DNA of 64,000 nt, taken from positions 100,668 to 164,667 of IMG/VR virus record IMGVR_UViG_3300037333_000013; one strand, 5' to 3'. Shown piece after piece: positions 33,330 to 43,545 of the stretch. Source of the DNA: a virus. The notes under the pieces are model-generated. The model did not search any database. It was not told where the DNA came from and was given only the letters and a program-made list of their open reading frames with translations. The translations under genes and the position numbers were made by a program. How positions within the stretch are numbered: position 1 is the first letter of the stretch; each line of letters begins with the position of its first letter.

Positions 33330-34490
33330 ATGGCACAAGATTTTGGTACGAACAAGTTAAGAGATGATATAGTAAGAATGGAGTCGAAGTTTGACATCGG
33401 TTCATATACACATAAGAGCGATGCGTTTAAGTTTGCATCAGAGTTACCTGGTGTAGAAGACTTAATTGGTGTCATAGAGAATATTGTTGGTGAAGTCACT
33501 GGGTTTATTAATACATTATTAAAAGCACTAAACGATTTACTGGAGTGGCTTAATCTTAATAATATATTCGATGCATTGGGGTTAAACAAACTTTTAGAAT
33601 TTATCTTTGGTCTTGTTGACTTTGCGTCGAATACATTTGGTCTCCCGATAGACATAAAGAATGGGTTGCTAAACTTCTTTAAGGAGGCTTGTATTGAAGT
33701 TGATAGTGATGTATATACACGAGACAACATTGAGCAGTTTGCACTGGCATCACTACTCATAGCTTTTGCGTGTTCTGGTTATGAGAAGACGTTCTCAACA
33801 ACATTAGACCTCTATATGAATACACCAACACTGACAACACTGCGAGACGAACGAGACACGCTATCATCAGAACGTGCGATTATTAAAGATGTTCCAGAGT
33901 ATGTCTATAATGAAGAGATTAATGCGTATGAACCAACAGTCACAAACAGCAAGGTAATCCCATACGATGAACAGATAGCTTCATTGGATAAACAGATTGA
34001 GGATGAAGAGTATAAAGTGAATGTTCTCTTTGCATCCACTGTACCACATATATTTACAACAAACACAAAGAAAGAGACACCGACAAATCAAACTGTGTCG
34101 TCTGTCAATGATATTGCTTCTACATCTGCTGGAAGATTGTATGGTGAAACGCATAGAGGAATCACGTCATCAATCACAGAGTCACTCGATAAGAATGGCG
34201 AAGCACTCACAACTACACAGACAGAAACAGAATTAAGAACGGGCAGTGGTGGGTTACTAATAGGTAGAGATAGTCTGCATACATTGAAAGAACCATCAGT
34301 GGTGGAGATGAAACCAGAAGAGTTTGAAACATTCGAAAACTCATTACTGGTGTTAGACCCAAGTCTATCAGAACAGGATTACCATAATTCATCAACACTA
34401 AAAGGGATGAAGATAGCATCACTTAACGATAAGGAGCTAGAAACACTAGAGCCAGGCTCTACCATAGATACGTTACAATATTGCATTTGA
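33330..34490 (+). CDS. Unrecognised virion-type protein (386 aa) with hydrophobic helices
   Basis: Start placed at ATG 33330 (MAQDFGTNKLRDDIVRMESK) with AAAAGGAG upstream, not at the longer frame that would start in the promoter region. Residues about 45-110 are a series of hydrophobic helices (DLIGVIENIVGEVTGFINTL; IFDALGLNKLLEFIFGLVDF). A polar Thr/Ser-rich middle and an acidic C-terminus follow. The composition resembles jumbo-phage tail or internal virion proteins. No family named. Confidence 0.75.
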   Translation: MAQDFGTNKLRDDIVRMESKFDIGSYTHKSDAFKFASELPGVEDLIGVIENIVGEVTGFINTLLKALNDLLEWLNLNNIFDALGLNKLLEFIFGLVDFASNTFGLPIDIKNGLLNFFKEACIEVDSDVYTRDNIEQFALASLLIAFACSGYEKTFSTTLDLYMNTPTLTTLRDERDTLSSERAIIKDVPEYVYNEEINAYEPTVTNSKVIPYDEQIASLDKQIEDEEYKVNVLFASTVPHIFTTNTKKETPTNQTVSSVNDIASTSAGRLYGETHRGITSSITESLDKNGEALTTTQTETELRTGSGGLLIGRDSLHTLKEPSVVEMKPEEFETFENSLLVLDPSLSEQDYHNSSTLKGMKIASLNDKELETLEPGSTIDTLQYCI

Positions 34491-34514
34491 ATAGTCCGTG
34501 TGGACTATTCAAAT
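34485..34514. terminator. Bidirectional terminator, overlapping two stop codons
   Basis: 13-base perfect arms (ATTTGAATAGTCC / GGACTATTCAAAT) with a GTGT loop between convergent genes; the hairpin includes the stop codon of the plus-strand gene. Confidence 0.8.
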
Positions 34515-36571
34515 ATCTTTGTAATACTATTATTTACATTTCCAATCTTCATGACGTCACCAATGATACTATCTCCTACCATTGTTGCCCACTTAGCCGG
34601 GTTTCTGATATCGTTTAAACCCTTCTCAATCGATGCGAGTCTGTACTTCGCATTCTTTAACATATAGCGAGAATTGCTATAACTTCTAGCACCCATTGTA
34701 CGTAAGAACTTGGATAGTACATCGTGGTCATTCATTTCACCACCCATCACACCAAAGAAACCACTGTTTACCGGTGCAGTACCGACATCACTAAAGTCAG
34801 ATATTGTAAATGTCACTTCTACTTCTAATGGTTGACCATAAATATTTCTTCCTGCACCATCTCCTGCTTTATAACTAAGGCTCGTAATCATACCAAAGTC
34901 TATATCTAATATACCACGCAAGAACGCTCTACATAGGTAAGGTGAAGTATACGATGATGGGCCAGTAGAGAGTGGTGCGACACCTGCAAACAACAATGCA
35001 GTAATGACATCGATATCCAAACATAATGATAATGGGTTCCCATAAGGTCCACCTAGCCTCATTTTGAATGTATGTGTTGGTACGGTGACACTACTGGTAT
35101 CGTGCATCTTTGGAAATTGTAAGTATCCACCACCAATCAACCCTAGAATGACGTTCGATAAGCCGAATGTCGCACCATTGAGTGTTCCTGCTACAATATC
35201 GCGTGCTGCCTTTCCAACAGTATCTACGAAGTCATTGATTACGTTTCCTCCAGATAAAGAGAAGCGAACATCTCTACTCATTGTTCCTATGTTATTGATG
35301 ACAGACTTTGCAGGAATATCTTTAGTGGAGTTTGTAAATGTAATTTCGCTAGGCCCAACATAGTCTACGTAGAGTGATATATTCTCCATTCCATACTTGC
35401 GAACGACGTCTAGGTAACTACTGAAATCAGTTGACCACTCATCGTCATCGTGTGGTAGTCTTTTTGTTTGTCCGTTTGCATCTTTTATCTTATACTCATC
35501 AACATCCCCAGCATCTAACGATGTAGGTATCTGCGATTTATCTACCAAGACATTACCATATTTATCTACATCTTTTGTACTACTAGATAAGTTACTAATA
35601 GTCTCTATGGCATCTTTAAATGGTTTCAATACTGGATTCGCTACACGAATAACTGTACTAATACCTTTAAGAAGTATTCCCTCTTCTTGTTTTATTAAGT
35701 TGTTTACCATCAACTGTGGTCTAGCAATAATTTTATATATATCTAACCCATATCGTTTATCGAAAATCTCTGGCATTAAATCAGCAAACTCTTCTATATA
35801 GGATGTATCTAGTGTGATACTCACACCATACCTATCAGTAGACTTACTAGTCTTTGTAGGGTCTACAATAGATTTTACTAATCCTCTCTCAATCTGTAAC
35901 TGTGTGAGTATGATGTTTGCAGTCTGTAAGTAGTTATGCATATCTGGCTTAAATGAGTAGTACCTATCATCTGTAAAGTTTAGTATGTGATTGATAAGTT
36001 TGCCAATAAAGTAAAGTGCCATTAATCCGGGTCGTACCAAGAACGCTCCTATCGTACCAGCAACTAACCCAGTCTTATACCAGAATGTGGTTCTACCTTC
36101 ATTGGCGATAATCGCTTTTCCATAATCCACACTAGAACTAAAGAATGCAAACATACTACGAAACTTAGGCTTACCAAACTCTAGTACGAGTATCCTAGGT
36201 TTAGAGTTTATCTGGAACATCTCAGCATACGCTCTAGACATTCCTAACTTATGGGAATCTGGTTCATCGATATACTCTGGTCTTCCCGCTAATAATCCAA
36301 CGCGTGGCGGTTCTGCGTGCCTTGTAAAAGCATATGGCATTCCAAGAGCAATGTGTCCACCAACGCTAGAGTCCATAAACTCTGAGTCTGCTACTGTCTT
36401 GAAATAAGCTTGTCTTGATAAATCATCTGGGTCTTCTGGTAATGTTTCGATACTGGCTAAAAATCCACTATCTCCTATATTATAATCATTTGTAGAGGTA
36501 TCTAAGATAGGTGATATATACTGTGTTAATGGGTCATAATCAAATTGAGGTAATGAGTATATAACTGACAT
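34505..36571 (-). CDS. Unrecognised large virion-type protein (688 aa)
   Basis: Starts MSVIYSLPQFDYDPLTQYIS. A hydrophobic stretch near residues 165-195 (TGLVAGTIGAFLVRPGLMALYFIGKLINH) could insert in a membrane or core. A second Gly/Ile-rich segment lies in the middle (LSNVILGLIGGGYLQFPKMH). The C-terminal part is beta-rich with VEVTFTISDFSDVG. Proteins of this plan occur among jumbo-phage baseplate or tail components, but I recognise no named family. Upstream of its start is AAAAAGGACAAT. It ends in the shared terminator at 34.5 kb. Confidence 0.75.
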   Translation of the reverse strand: MSVIYSLPQFDYDPLTQYISPILDTSTNDYNIGDSGFLASIETLPEDPDDLSRQAYFKTVADSEFMDSSVGGHIALGMPYAFTRHAEPPRVGLLAGRPEYIDEPDSHKLGMSRAYAEMFQINSKPRILVLEFGKPKFRSMFAFFSSSVDYGKAIIANEGRTTFWYKTGLVAGTIGAFLVRPGLMALYFIGKLINHILNFTDDRYYSFKPDMHNYLQTANIILTQLQIERGLVKSIVDPTKTSKSTDRYGVSITLDTSYIEEFADLMPEIFDKRYGLDIYKIIARPQLMVNNLIKQEEGILLKGISTVIRVANPVLKPFKDAIETISNLSSSTKDVDKYGNVLVDKSQIPTSLDAGDVDEYKIKDANGQTKRLPHDDDEWSTDFSSYLDVVRKYGMENISLYVDYVGPSEITFTNSTKDIPAKSVINNIGTMSRDVRFSLSGGNVINDFVDTVGKAARDIVAGTLNGATFGLSNVILGLIGGGYLQFPKMHDTSSVTVPTHTFKMRLGGPYGNPLSLCLDIDVITALLFAGVAPLSTGPSSYTSPYLCRAFLRGILDIDFGMITSLSYKAGDGAGRNIYGQPLEVEVTFTISDFSDVGTAPVNSGFFGVMGGEMNDHDVLSKFLRTMGARSYSNSRYMLKNAKYRLASIEKGLNDIRNPAKWATMVGDSIIGDVMKIGNVNNSITKIFE

Positions 36572-36613
36572 TATTGTCCTTTTTCTGTAAATTCAGGAAA
36601 AATCAAATGGTTA

Positions 36614-36639
36614 CATACATAGCCATATGGCTATGTATG
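36614..36639 (-). terminator. Terminator after the prohead protease gene
   Basis: Perfect 26-base palindrome (arms CATACATAGCCAT), followed on the minus strand by TAACCATTTGATTTTTCC. Confidence 0.75.
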
Positions 36640-36644
36640 ATGTA

Positions 36645-37409
36645 TTAATAGGCTAAGAAGACACAACTGTCGTCATCACACCCAGTCAAAGCGGTTGCGA
36701 GTGTTGAATAGAATGAACGGTCAGCATCACTCTCAGTATCTGTCATAGATTTCGCTCTACTGTACTCATAGAGTTTTAATGCATCTCTATCACTAATGAC
36801 AGACTCTTCACTTTCAATATCAAAGTCTAACCACTGACTCTGTCTAGCTACTCTTATGCCTGGACGACTCACTCTATCATACCCAACAATAAAGTAAGAC
36901 TCTTTGTAAAGGACACCATTAATCGTTTGTCTATTACTAAACCCACGAAGACTAAATGCTACGTCAATAGTGTTGTCTTTCAAGTCAGAACGTAACTTAG
37001 CACCGAGTGGAGAATCTGTTGGTGTGATATTTGCTCTTACCAAATAAACAGGTTCTTCTTGGAATGCTACCCTTGTTGGATTAACGTCTAATGTAATTTT
37101 ATTCATAACACAACATGTGTTATTTTCGTCAAAAGAACGAAACCTCTCTACAAACTCTTCTACTCTTTCATCAAATCTCATTGTTGGGTGTTCCACCTCT
37201 GATTTGATATTACCAGCACTCGCTTCCTTGTTGAGTCTATCCGTAGATGAGAACAGATTACGCACACTGTCGCTGATGACATAGAATGCACCCTCTGAGC
37301 TTGAAACGTTGTATGCACCACAGATGATATCAAATGAACCATCACTATGTTCCTTAGAGCTTAAGTTAGCACCCTCTATCGTAATATTGTCAAATGAGAA
37401 TTTACTCAT
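36645..37409 (-). CDS. Prohead (capsid maturation) protease
   Basis: 254 aa. The herpesvirus/T4 gp21-type serine protease pattern is visible: His74 in SEVEHPTM and Ser153 in VAFSLRGFS, with beta strands between them. These enzymes cleave scaffold and capsid proteins during head maturation; phiKZ gp175 is the counterpart, and extensive cleavage is a known feature of phiKZ-like virions. The gene leads into the polymerase block (two unknowns, a 55-aa gene, RNAP beta-like), the order I recall for phiKZ 175-180. Confidence 0.82.
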   Translation of the reverse strand: MSKFSFDNITIEGANLSSKEHSDGSFDIICGAYNVSSSEGAFYVISDSVRNLFSSTDRLNKEASAGNIKSEVEHPTMRFDERVEEFVERFRSFDENNTCCVMNKITLDVNPTRVAFQEEPVYLVRANITPTDSPLGAKLRSDLKDNTIDVAFSLRGFSNRQTINGVLYKESYFIVGYDRVSRPGIRVARQSQWLDFDIESEESVISDRDALKLYEYSRAKSMTDTESDADRSFYSTLATALTGCDDDSCVFLAY

Positions 37410-37410
37410 A

Positions 37411-38112
37411 CTATCTCCTAAATACTTTTTCTAATTCTGTTACTTCTGTTTTATCTTTTAAGATACCAACAGCAAGACCCTTGTTGAAGTACCCACCAAC
37501 AATACGTGCAAAGTTGTTATTGTAGATAGAGGATGCATCAACAAGACCTACCCATTTTCTCACTTTGATATCTTTCATATGCCTTGTCTCAATGTTTCCT
37601 GTTTCATCTCTATCAATGACTGCTAACAACGAACTAAATCGGTTGAGTACAGTACCAAACTTTGTACTCGTCGTATCAATAGATTTCGTAATGATTTGTA
37701 AGACTTCATCTTTAGTCAAAAAGAATGGTACGTTAGCCCACGCTGCCCAATCTTCTAACATGACGAATACTGGGTCGGCATTATCGATAACTTGTGTAGA
37801 TTCGATAAACATAGGTGGTTTGAACTCCATCTTGAAATACTCTTTCCCATCAATCTCTTCCATATCGATAGCGATAGGTGAGAAACGAATAAGGTTAGGG
37901 AGCTTAAAGACAGTATAGTTGTAATCTTTATCCACCACTAGGCAGACACCAAATACTTCGACAGTGTCATCAATGTTTGCTAATCCTTTGGTTTCATAAC
38001 GTTTAGGAAAGAGTACGAAGAGTGTATTGCTACACTCAATCATACCATTCCTCTTCGTTAACATAGATTTAATCTTCTTATCATTCCTTTTAAGAAGCTG
38101 TTTGTTAAACAT
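37411..38112 (-). CDS. Unrecognised protein (233 aa)
   Basis: Start placed at ATG 38112 (MFNKQLLKRNDKKIKSM), overlapping the upstream stop as ATGTTTAA; the longer frame would begin deep in the preceding gene. Basic N-terminus, then alternating strands and helices (VFVMLEDWAAWANVPFFL). Position corresponds to phiKZ gene 176 in the conserved block. Function unknown; probably virion-associated. Confidence 0.75.
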   Translation of the reverse strand: MFNKQLLKRNDKKIKSMLTKRNGMIECSNTLFVLFPKRYETKGLANIDDTVEVFGVCLVVDKDYNYTVFKLPNLIRFSPIAIDMEEIDGKEYFKMEFKPPMFIESTQVIDNADPVFVMLEDWAAWANVPFFLTKDEVLQIITKSIDTTSTKFGTVLNRFSSLLAVIDRDETGNIETRHMKDIKVRKWVGLVDASSIYNNNFARIVGGYFNKGLAVGILKDKTEVTELEKVFRR

Positions 38113-39340
38113 TGTATATTTCCATATTATCCACAACCATATCAGTAATCATCTCCATCAATGCAACATTTGCCAATGACTGCATATCAATTTCTGGTGT
38201 CTCTCTGCGATAGTGCTCGATATACTTTACGAATGTCCCAAAGTCATAGTTCTCTAATAGCTTTGACATGATGAACGTCACAATGGGTTTAATCTTTGCA
38301 ATATCAACCGTGTGCATCGGTGCAATGAGTCTATGAAATTCAATCTTCATATTCTTGTTTGTATAGGCAAATGAGATATCTTCTTTCTGGTCTGCAAAGA
38401 GTCTATCAATGAGTTCTAAATATGCCTTTGTATAAATACCTCTTGATGAAGAGAGTCTAGACATATTGATAGTCGTCTCTGCCTCTTTAAATGCTTGTAA
38501 GAGTGGTGACTTGAACTCTAGGATACGTTTAATAGACTTTGGTCTATCCTTTACGTAAGCTAGACCATATAACATTTCAATTTCACCACCACGACTATAA
38601 AACAAGCCTTTGAGTGCACCAACCACATAGATAGTATTGTCTCTAACGTCGATAAGGAGAATCTCATTTTCCATCATCTGTTCATACTTGTTGATATTCA
38701 TACGTAGTGCTTCAGTGACATTTGTTAACAGGGCATTTGTGTCGTGTTTATAATTGCTAACTGTTCCAAGAGAGCCACGCAATGGTTCAGATGCAACCAC
38801 ACACTTCATCAAGTAGAAGATATTTGTGAGCTTCTCTGTATTAGCACCAGTCTCTTTAAAGATACTGTCGCCTCGCATAATGCGGTTGACAGACGCAATC
38901 GTTTCATCAATCGTCTTCTTATCCATCAGAGATAGCTTCTCTTTAGCTACAACATCTCCGTTCAATGTGTTTACATCGAATGTGTCTGGTAGACTAGAAC
39001 TATGTGAGATAACAATATGTTGCATTTTGATACTGTTAGATACAAGCTCAACCATATCTTGGTCGTGTGATACATAGACAACACTTGGTATCGCTGTACG
39101 GTTATCCTTATTGAAAGCCTCTTCAGCATACGTCTTGACAAAATCGATACTGTCTCTTACCATAGCAAATCCATCATTCTTAATAAAGAAGAGCAATTCT
39201 GCATATGCTCTTGATGCTCTTTCAATAATTTCATCTCTCTCAGCTTTACTGTGACTAGCAATACCTGAGATATCGGCGTGGTTCTTAAATGCAAAGCGTC
39301 TACCATTACTCATCTGTTCGTGTATTAAGTTCTTTAACAT
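38105..39340 (-). CDS. Unrecognised protein (411 aa)
   Basis: Starts MLKNLIHEQMSNGRRFAFKN; its ATG overlaps the 55-aa gene's stop by one base (TAATG). Largely helical with a central beta part (ILLIDVRDNTIYVVGALKGL). The N-terminal quarter contains a mixed motif AIPSVVYVSHDQDMVELVSN. Position corresponds to phiKZ gene 177. No catalytic signature recognised. Confidence 0.75.
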   Translation of the reverse strand: MLKNLIHEQMSNGRRFAFKNHADISGIASHSKAERDEIIERASRAYAELLFFIKNDGFAMVRDSIDFVKTYAEEAFNKDNRTAIPSVVYVSHDQDMVELVSNSIKMQHIVISHSSSLPDTFDVNTLNGDVVAKEKLSLMDKKTIDETIASVNRIMRGDSIFKETGANTEKLTNIFYLMKCVVASEPLRGSLGTVSNYKHDTNALLTNVTEALRMNINKYEQMMENEILLIDVRDNTIYVVGALKGLFYSRGGEIEMLYGLAYVKDRPKSIKRILEFKSPLLQAFKEAETTINMSRLSSSRGIYTKAYLELIDRLFADQKEDISFAYTNKNMKIEFHRLIAPMHTVDIAKIKPIVTFIMSKLLENYDFGTFVKYIEHYRRETPEIDMQSLANVALMEMITDMVVDNMEIYNV

Positions 39341-39507
39341 TATAGTCCTTTTAGTCTATCAGAGATTTTAGCGTGTAATAAGAGCTGTACGCGTAATTTG
39401 TCTTTCTTGTCAGCATCTACCTTAATGTGTCTATCATCGAGATGCTCTCTCACTCCGTGGAGTATCGAAACGATACTCTCTGTGATGTTGTCAATACGTG
39501 TTACCAT
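39340..39507 (-). CDS. Small protein (55 aa) between polymerase and virion genes
   Basis: The frame from ATG at 39507 (MVTRIDNITESIVSILHG) has AAGGAATACAT upstream and ends by overlapping the next start by one base (TAATG). It fills an otherwise unexplained 190-base gap and is clearly translated-looking. Helical, charged (DDRHIKVDADKKDKLRVQLL). The coding sequence contains a perfect GAGTATCG-TTT-CGATACTC hairpin. Function unknown. Confidence 0.75.
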   Translation of the reverse strand: MVTRIDNITESIVSILHGVREHLDDRHIKVDADKKDKLRVQLLLHAKISDRLKGL

Positions 39508-39531
39508 ATGTATTCCTTTTCATAAGTTCAG

Positions 39532-42500
39532 TTAAATTTTGTCTAGCTCAAGAATCTTCTCTGTTGCCACCATCAGTACTGTTGTTGTAGATGCGATGTC
39601 ATAGGGGGAGTTTACAATCCTCGCACCAATACTCCTATCACTGGTAGTATAATCTACTCTTCTTCCATCAGCTGTTTCAATTCTATCTGCCACTTCACCA
39701 ATCGTCATCTTTAGTTGGTTCATCGCAATAGCTTTGTCACCGACATTCATGCCATTCTTCTTCTCTAAGAAGAACTTTATCTCTACTTGGTCTTCATCAA
39801 GTGGTCTGGCTTTAATAGAGTATGTATGGTCTACCTTTCCAGTAAACCCTTTCTCCTCTATCATCATTTTATCTATCTCTTCGATAAACTTTCTGATACT
39901 AGGACTCATCTCTTTTTGTTCGGCTCTGTAATAGACTTCAATATTTATCACAACCCCCTTTGCTTCAGAACGTAATGCATTGTTATCTAAAGAAGCAATA
40001 AACTCTTTACCATCTTTAGAGTTTAGTGTACCGTCATCAAATCCATTGTTGTTTACAAAGTCAATGAGTGTATCTCCAAACGATATCTTATCACCGACAG
40101 AGGACACAAACTTCAATTTGCAGTCAATTGGTATAGTATATGAGAAAACCGATGTTAAGTTTGTCACAAACTTCTTAGCATACTCTCTATCAATCGTGGC
40201 AGAATCTTCGTATGTCTCTTGGTTCTCATTGAGTGCTACTAAGCAGGTATCTCCACCCTTATAGACTACCGTTTTGTCGTCAAAGATATCAACACCAAAG
40301 AATGCGGTATCATAGTAGATAAAATCGTACAGTTTGAGTTTATCTCCTTTCTTTAATGGTGTTACCAATGTATGTTTATACGATAATCCACCTATCTCTT
40401 TCGTATTCCATGTGGCTAGTTTGTACCTCTTCTTCTTTCCACTTTTATACTTTACAGAGACATACTTATTAGAAACAGCTTCAACCACACCCTCTTCTGT
40501 CGCATAAGCTACGAACTTTTTACCCATCCTATACGGTATAAGCAATTCATAACCAGTCCCAACTGGCCATACACGTTGTGTCTCCGTTGGAACGACAGAA
40601 CTGTTTTGTACAGAGATGTATAATTGCCTTTTGTTGTCATCTTTATCTGCATATGGGAATGCTAACATACTACTACTCACGATGTTTGAGATAGAGAGTT
40701 CATTGTGTTCTTTCATTACACCAAACATATTATCCATCTTAGAACTACCTGGTAGATATGTTGTGACACCTACTTGACCACTATCCTTTGTTGCCTCGCT
40801 GACATACCCCATACTACTCTTATCGAATACTCTGTCTCTTGATGCGATACTAGCTTTGTCTCTACCAAATTTACCTATTAATGTAATCTCTTCTTCTTGT
40901 TTTAACTTTGTGAATGGGTTTAAGTCATCTACTAAGGTAAATGTTCCATCTTCTGCGAGCATAGCTTTGAGTTCATATGGGTTAACAGTGAGCTTTGTCT
41001 TCACCATACCTGTTTTATGTTCGTTGTCTCGTACAGCTTTAGCCATAATGTGGTAGAGCATACCATTGAGTCTCTCGTGTCTACGCATCACTAACCCAGA
41101 AACATCATTCTGTTTCTTATGGAAGTCATCCTTTAACATATCGATACTTCGATAGAGTAATCCGACAAATGTTGTGGGTTCTTTCATTCTCTTTAGTAAG
41201 TCATATGTCATAGGGTCTACCCATAAACGTTTCATCAGGGACAACTCTGTGAAGAGTCTTCTACTATTGATATTCATATTGTTCACAACATCAATCATAC
41301 CACTCTCACTATTCATAGCATCAAAAGTGTAGTACTTTAGGTCATTCATAGAGAGTAATCCACCAATGACAATATCATACCAATCACTTTCGATAATGAG
41401 TTTCCTATCTTTAAAACGTAAGACGTATTCCTTCTCTGTTGGTGTGTATCGTTCTCTTTCACCAATGGATTTATAACGTACTTTCAGAGTTTTCATCAGT
41501 GACGTTATACCATCATAGTATGATAAGATGATAGCCATTGGAATCGTCGTTCCCATAATCTTCATACTAGCATACTCTTTTGGTAAGTCTGCATAACGTA
41601 ACCCTATGAACGTAATGATATCGCCTAAATCTTCAGGTTTCTTATTTGTCACCTTAATGAGATGATTTGACATATTGATATAGTATGTACTCTTCCCATG
41701 TTGTGCTACGACGACACCGAACTTCTCATCAACATCTTTAAACTTATTCAGTCTCGTTTTGTAGTCAAATGATAATCCTATTCCTTTATACTTTAAGAGT
41801 TTTATCTTCCGACCTATGACTTGATACATATGAGGGAGTTTGACAGCCGCCACAGTACAAGTACCAACAATCATCAGACCAATGTTCTTGTCGCCATTAT
41901 CAACAGCTTTCTTCAACTGTTTATGTATGGCGATAGAGATATCCTCTCTTGATGAGATAACTTTAGAAATGAACGATTTGCTATAATAACTGTTTAATGC
42001 AACAGTGCTATATGAAATCTTCTTAATAGGGACATCTGCTTTCTGTCCAACCATAATCATCTCGTTACTATTTAACTTAAAAACTCCACCTTCGTCCATT
42101 GCAGGTACAATAATAGGTATCTTTATCTCTCTCCCTTTATTGTTAATGTAAGAGATGATATGGGTATCTTCAGCATATGCCACATCTCGCTTTTCTACTA
42201 CTTCGTGATTTGTCATCACCATACCAATACGAGCAAACTGATTAAAGACACGTTTCTGATGCTTCTTATACCCTTTCTCTAGGTACTGTTTAGCAAAGGC
42301 AGTATTTGTGTTTTTGAGCATCTCTTTATCCTTAATGATGATGGAGTCCGGATACTCTTCAATCATCAGATTTGCGTCTTCATCTGTGATAATATTTTCT
42401 TCTTCAATACGTTTACTCTCTTTGATAGACTCCATGACTTTATCAAAGTGTTTCTTTGTGATGATTCCCTTCTCTAGTTTCTCTTCTAAGAACTCTCTGG

Positions 42501-43545
42501 CATCTGCATCTATTCCTTTCTCTTCAGTTAGTATCTCTTCTAAGCTTTTCTCTTTCTCTGTAACGACACTCTCTTCAATAGTCACCTCTTTCTGTCTTTC
42601 ATTGTGGTCTTCAATCATTGTGTCAATATCGTCATTTACAGTACCACCAACACCTACATCGGTTGATGTATCTTTATCCAGCTCTTTCAATGTCTTTGTA
42701 GACCTTGTGGTAATTGTTAAAAGATAGTATAAGAATAACTTTATTGCTTGGTTCTCATCCACGCCCTTTACTTTGGATATAATATCATTCTCTTTATAAA
42801 GTGCGAAGAGATTTTGGATAGAACATACTGTGATAGAACCATTTAATCCAAAGATAAACTTTAAGTCAGACTCTTGGATATTGGTGATTCTATTAAAGAT
42901 AGATGTGTTATTATACTTAGAAGTGAGTTTCTTTATCATCTCTAGGATAAGTAGCATATCCTTGTCTTTTACGAGTTGTAGTGTCTTATAATTACTATAC
43001 TTGAGTGCTTCCTTAATAATAGCTAGTTTAGGGATGTACTTTGGTATTGGTACCGGAATATAGATAGTCCTGCTAGTAGCTCTATCTGGTTCAATTGACG
43101 CAGATAGGATAGTATTCAACAGGTTCATCTGTTTATCATACTCTTCACCACGATACTTTTGATACTTATATAAGTACTCCAATCGATAGAAGTCGAAGAC
43201 GATAGGAACACGTCTATCCACTAAGAACAACTTTCCTTTAGAAGAGACAAAATCAAATTGCTTCTCGGTATCCATCTTCTTTAATTTCTGTATCATTGCT
43301 GGTAACTCTAGTGAGAGACGTCTAAACTTTCCTGGCTTCTCTTTAAAGTACTTCATAATAGGAAGCACCTTTGGTTTATTCTTTACCTTTAAGAATAGAT
43401 TATTTCCAATATACTCTTTGTGATACCATAATACTGCACTGTTTATAGGCATCTCTAACTCTAAACTCTTTGTAACTCTAGGGTTTGTAAAGTCAGATAC
43501 TTTTCTCACACCAATGAGTCTCTCTAATTGTTCATATGTAAACAC
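39532..43545 (-). CDS. Virion RNA polymerase beta-like subunit (single-chain)
   Basis: 1337 aa with the landmarks of bacterial beta in order. These are an N-terminal lobe; a segment SMLAFPYADKDDNKRQLYIS, matching the DDANRALMGSNMQ region; NQETYEDSATI, matching the GYNxEDA/S region; and near the C-terminus KKNGMNVGDKAIAMNQLKM, matching the VGDKxxGRHGNKG region. The catalytic magnesium loop would be on the beta-prime chain. phiKZ-like phages package a multi-chain RNAP that transcribes early genes; this gene sits next to the giant hydrolase gene as phiKZ 178 does beside 180/181, so I assign it to the virion enzyme. A strongly charged acidic helix-rich insertion lies around residues 290-400. Overlaps its neighbour by one base. 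Confidence 0.85.
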   Translation of the reverse strand: MFTYEQLERLIGVRKVSDFTNPRVTKSLELEMPINSAVLWYHKEYIGNNLFLKVKNKPKVLPIMKYFKEKPGKFRRLSLELPAMIQKLKKMDTEKQFDFVSSKGKLFLVDRRVPIVFDFYRLEYLYKYQKYRGEEYDKQMNLLNTILSASIEPDRATSRTIYIPVPIPKYIPKLAIIKEALKYSNYKTLQLVKDKDMLLILEMIKKLTSKYNNTSIFNRITNIQESDLKFIFGLNGSITVCSIQNLFALYKENDIISKVKGVDENQAIKLFLYYLLTITTRSTKTLKELDKDTSTDVGVGGTVNDDIDTMIEDHNERQKEVTIEESVVTEKEKSLEEILTEEKGIDADAREFLEEKLEKGIITKKHFDKVMESIKESKRIEEENIITDEDANLMIEEYPDSIIIKDKEMLKNTNTAFAKQYLEKGYKKHQKRVFNQFARIGMVMTNHEVVEKRDVAYAEDTHIISYINNKGREIKIPIIVPAMDEGGVFKLNSNEMIMVGQKADVPIKKISYSTVALNSYYSKSFISKVISSREDISIAIHKQLKKAVDNGDKNIGLMIVGTCTVAAVKLPHMYQVIGRKIKLLKYKGIGLSFDYKTRLNKFKDVDEKFGVVVAQHGKSTYYINMSNHLIKVTNKKPEDLGDIITFIGLRYADLPKEYASMKIMGTTIPMAIILSYYDGITSLMKTLKVRYKSIGERERYTPTEKEYVLRFKDRKLIIESDWYDIVIGGLLSMNDLKYYTFDAMNSESGMIDVVNNMNINSRRLFTELSLMKRLWVDPMTYDLLKRMKEPTTFVGLLYRSIDMLKDDFHKKQNDVSGLVMRRHERLNGMLYHIMAKAVRDNEHKTGMVKTKLTVNPYELKAMLAEDGTFTLVDDLNPFTKLKQEEEITLIGKFGRDKASIASRDRVFDKSSMGYVSEATKDSGQVGVTTYLPGSSKMDNMFGVMKEHNELSISNIVSSSMLAFPYADKDDNKRQLYISVQNSSVVPTETQRVWPVGTGYELLIPYRMGKKFVAYATEEGVVEAVSNKYVSVKYKSGKKKRYKLATWNTKEIGGLSYKHTLVTPLKKGDKLKLYDFIYYDTAFFGVDIFDDKTVVYKGGDTCLVALNENQETYEDSATIDREYAKKFVTNLTSVFSYTIPIDCKLKFVSSVGDKISFGDTLIDFVNNNGFDDGTLNSKDGKEFIASLDNNALRSEAKGVVINIEVYYRAEQKEMSPSIRKFIEEIDKMMIEEKGFTGKVDHTYSIKARPLDEDQVEIKFFLEKKNGMNVGDKAIAMNQLKMTIGEVADRIETADGRRVDYTTSDRSIGARIVNSPYDIASTTTVLMVATEKILELDKI

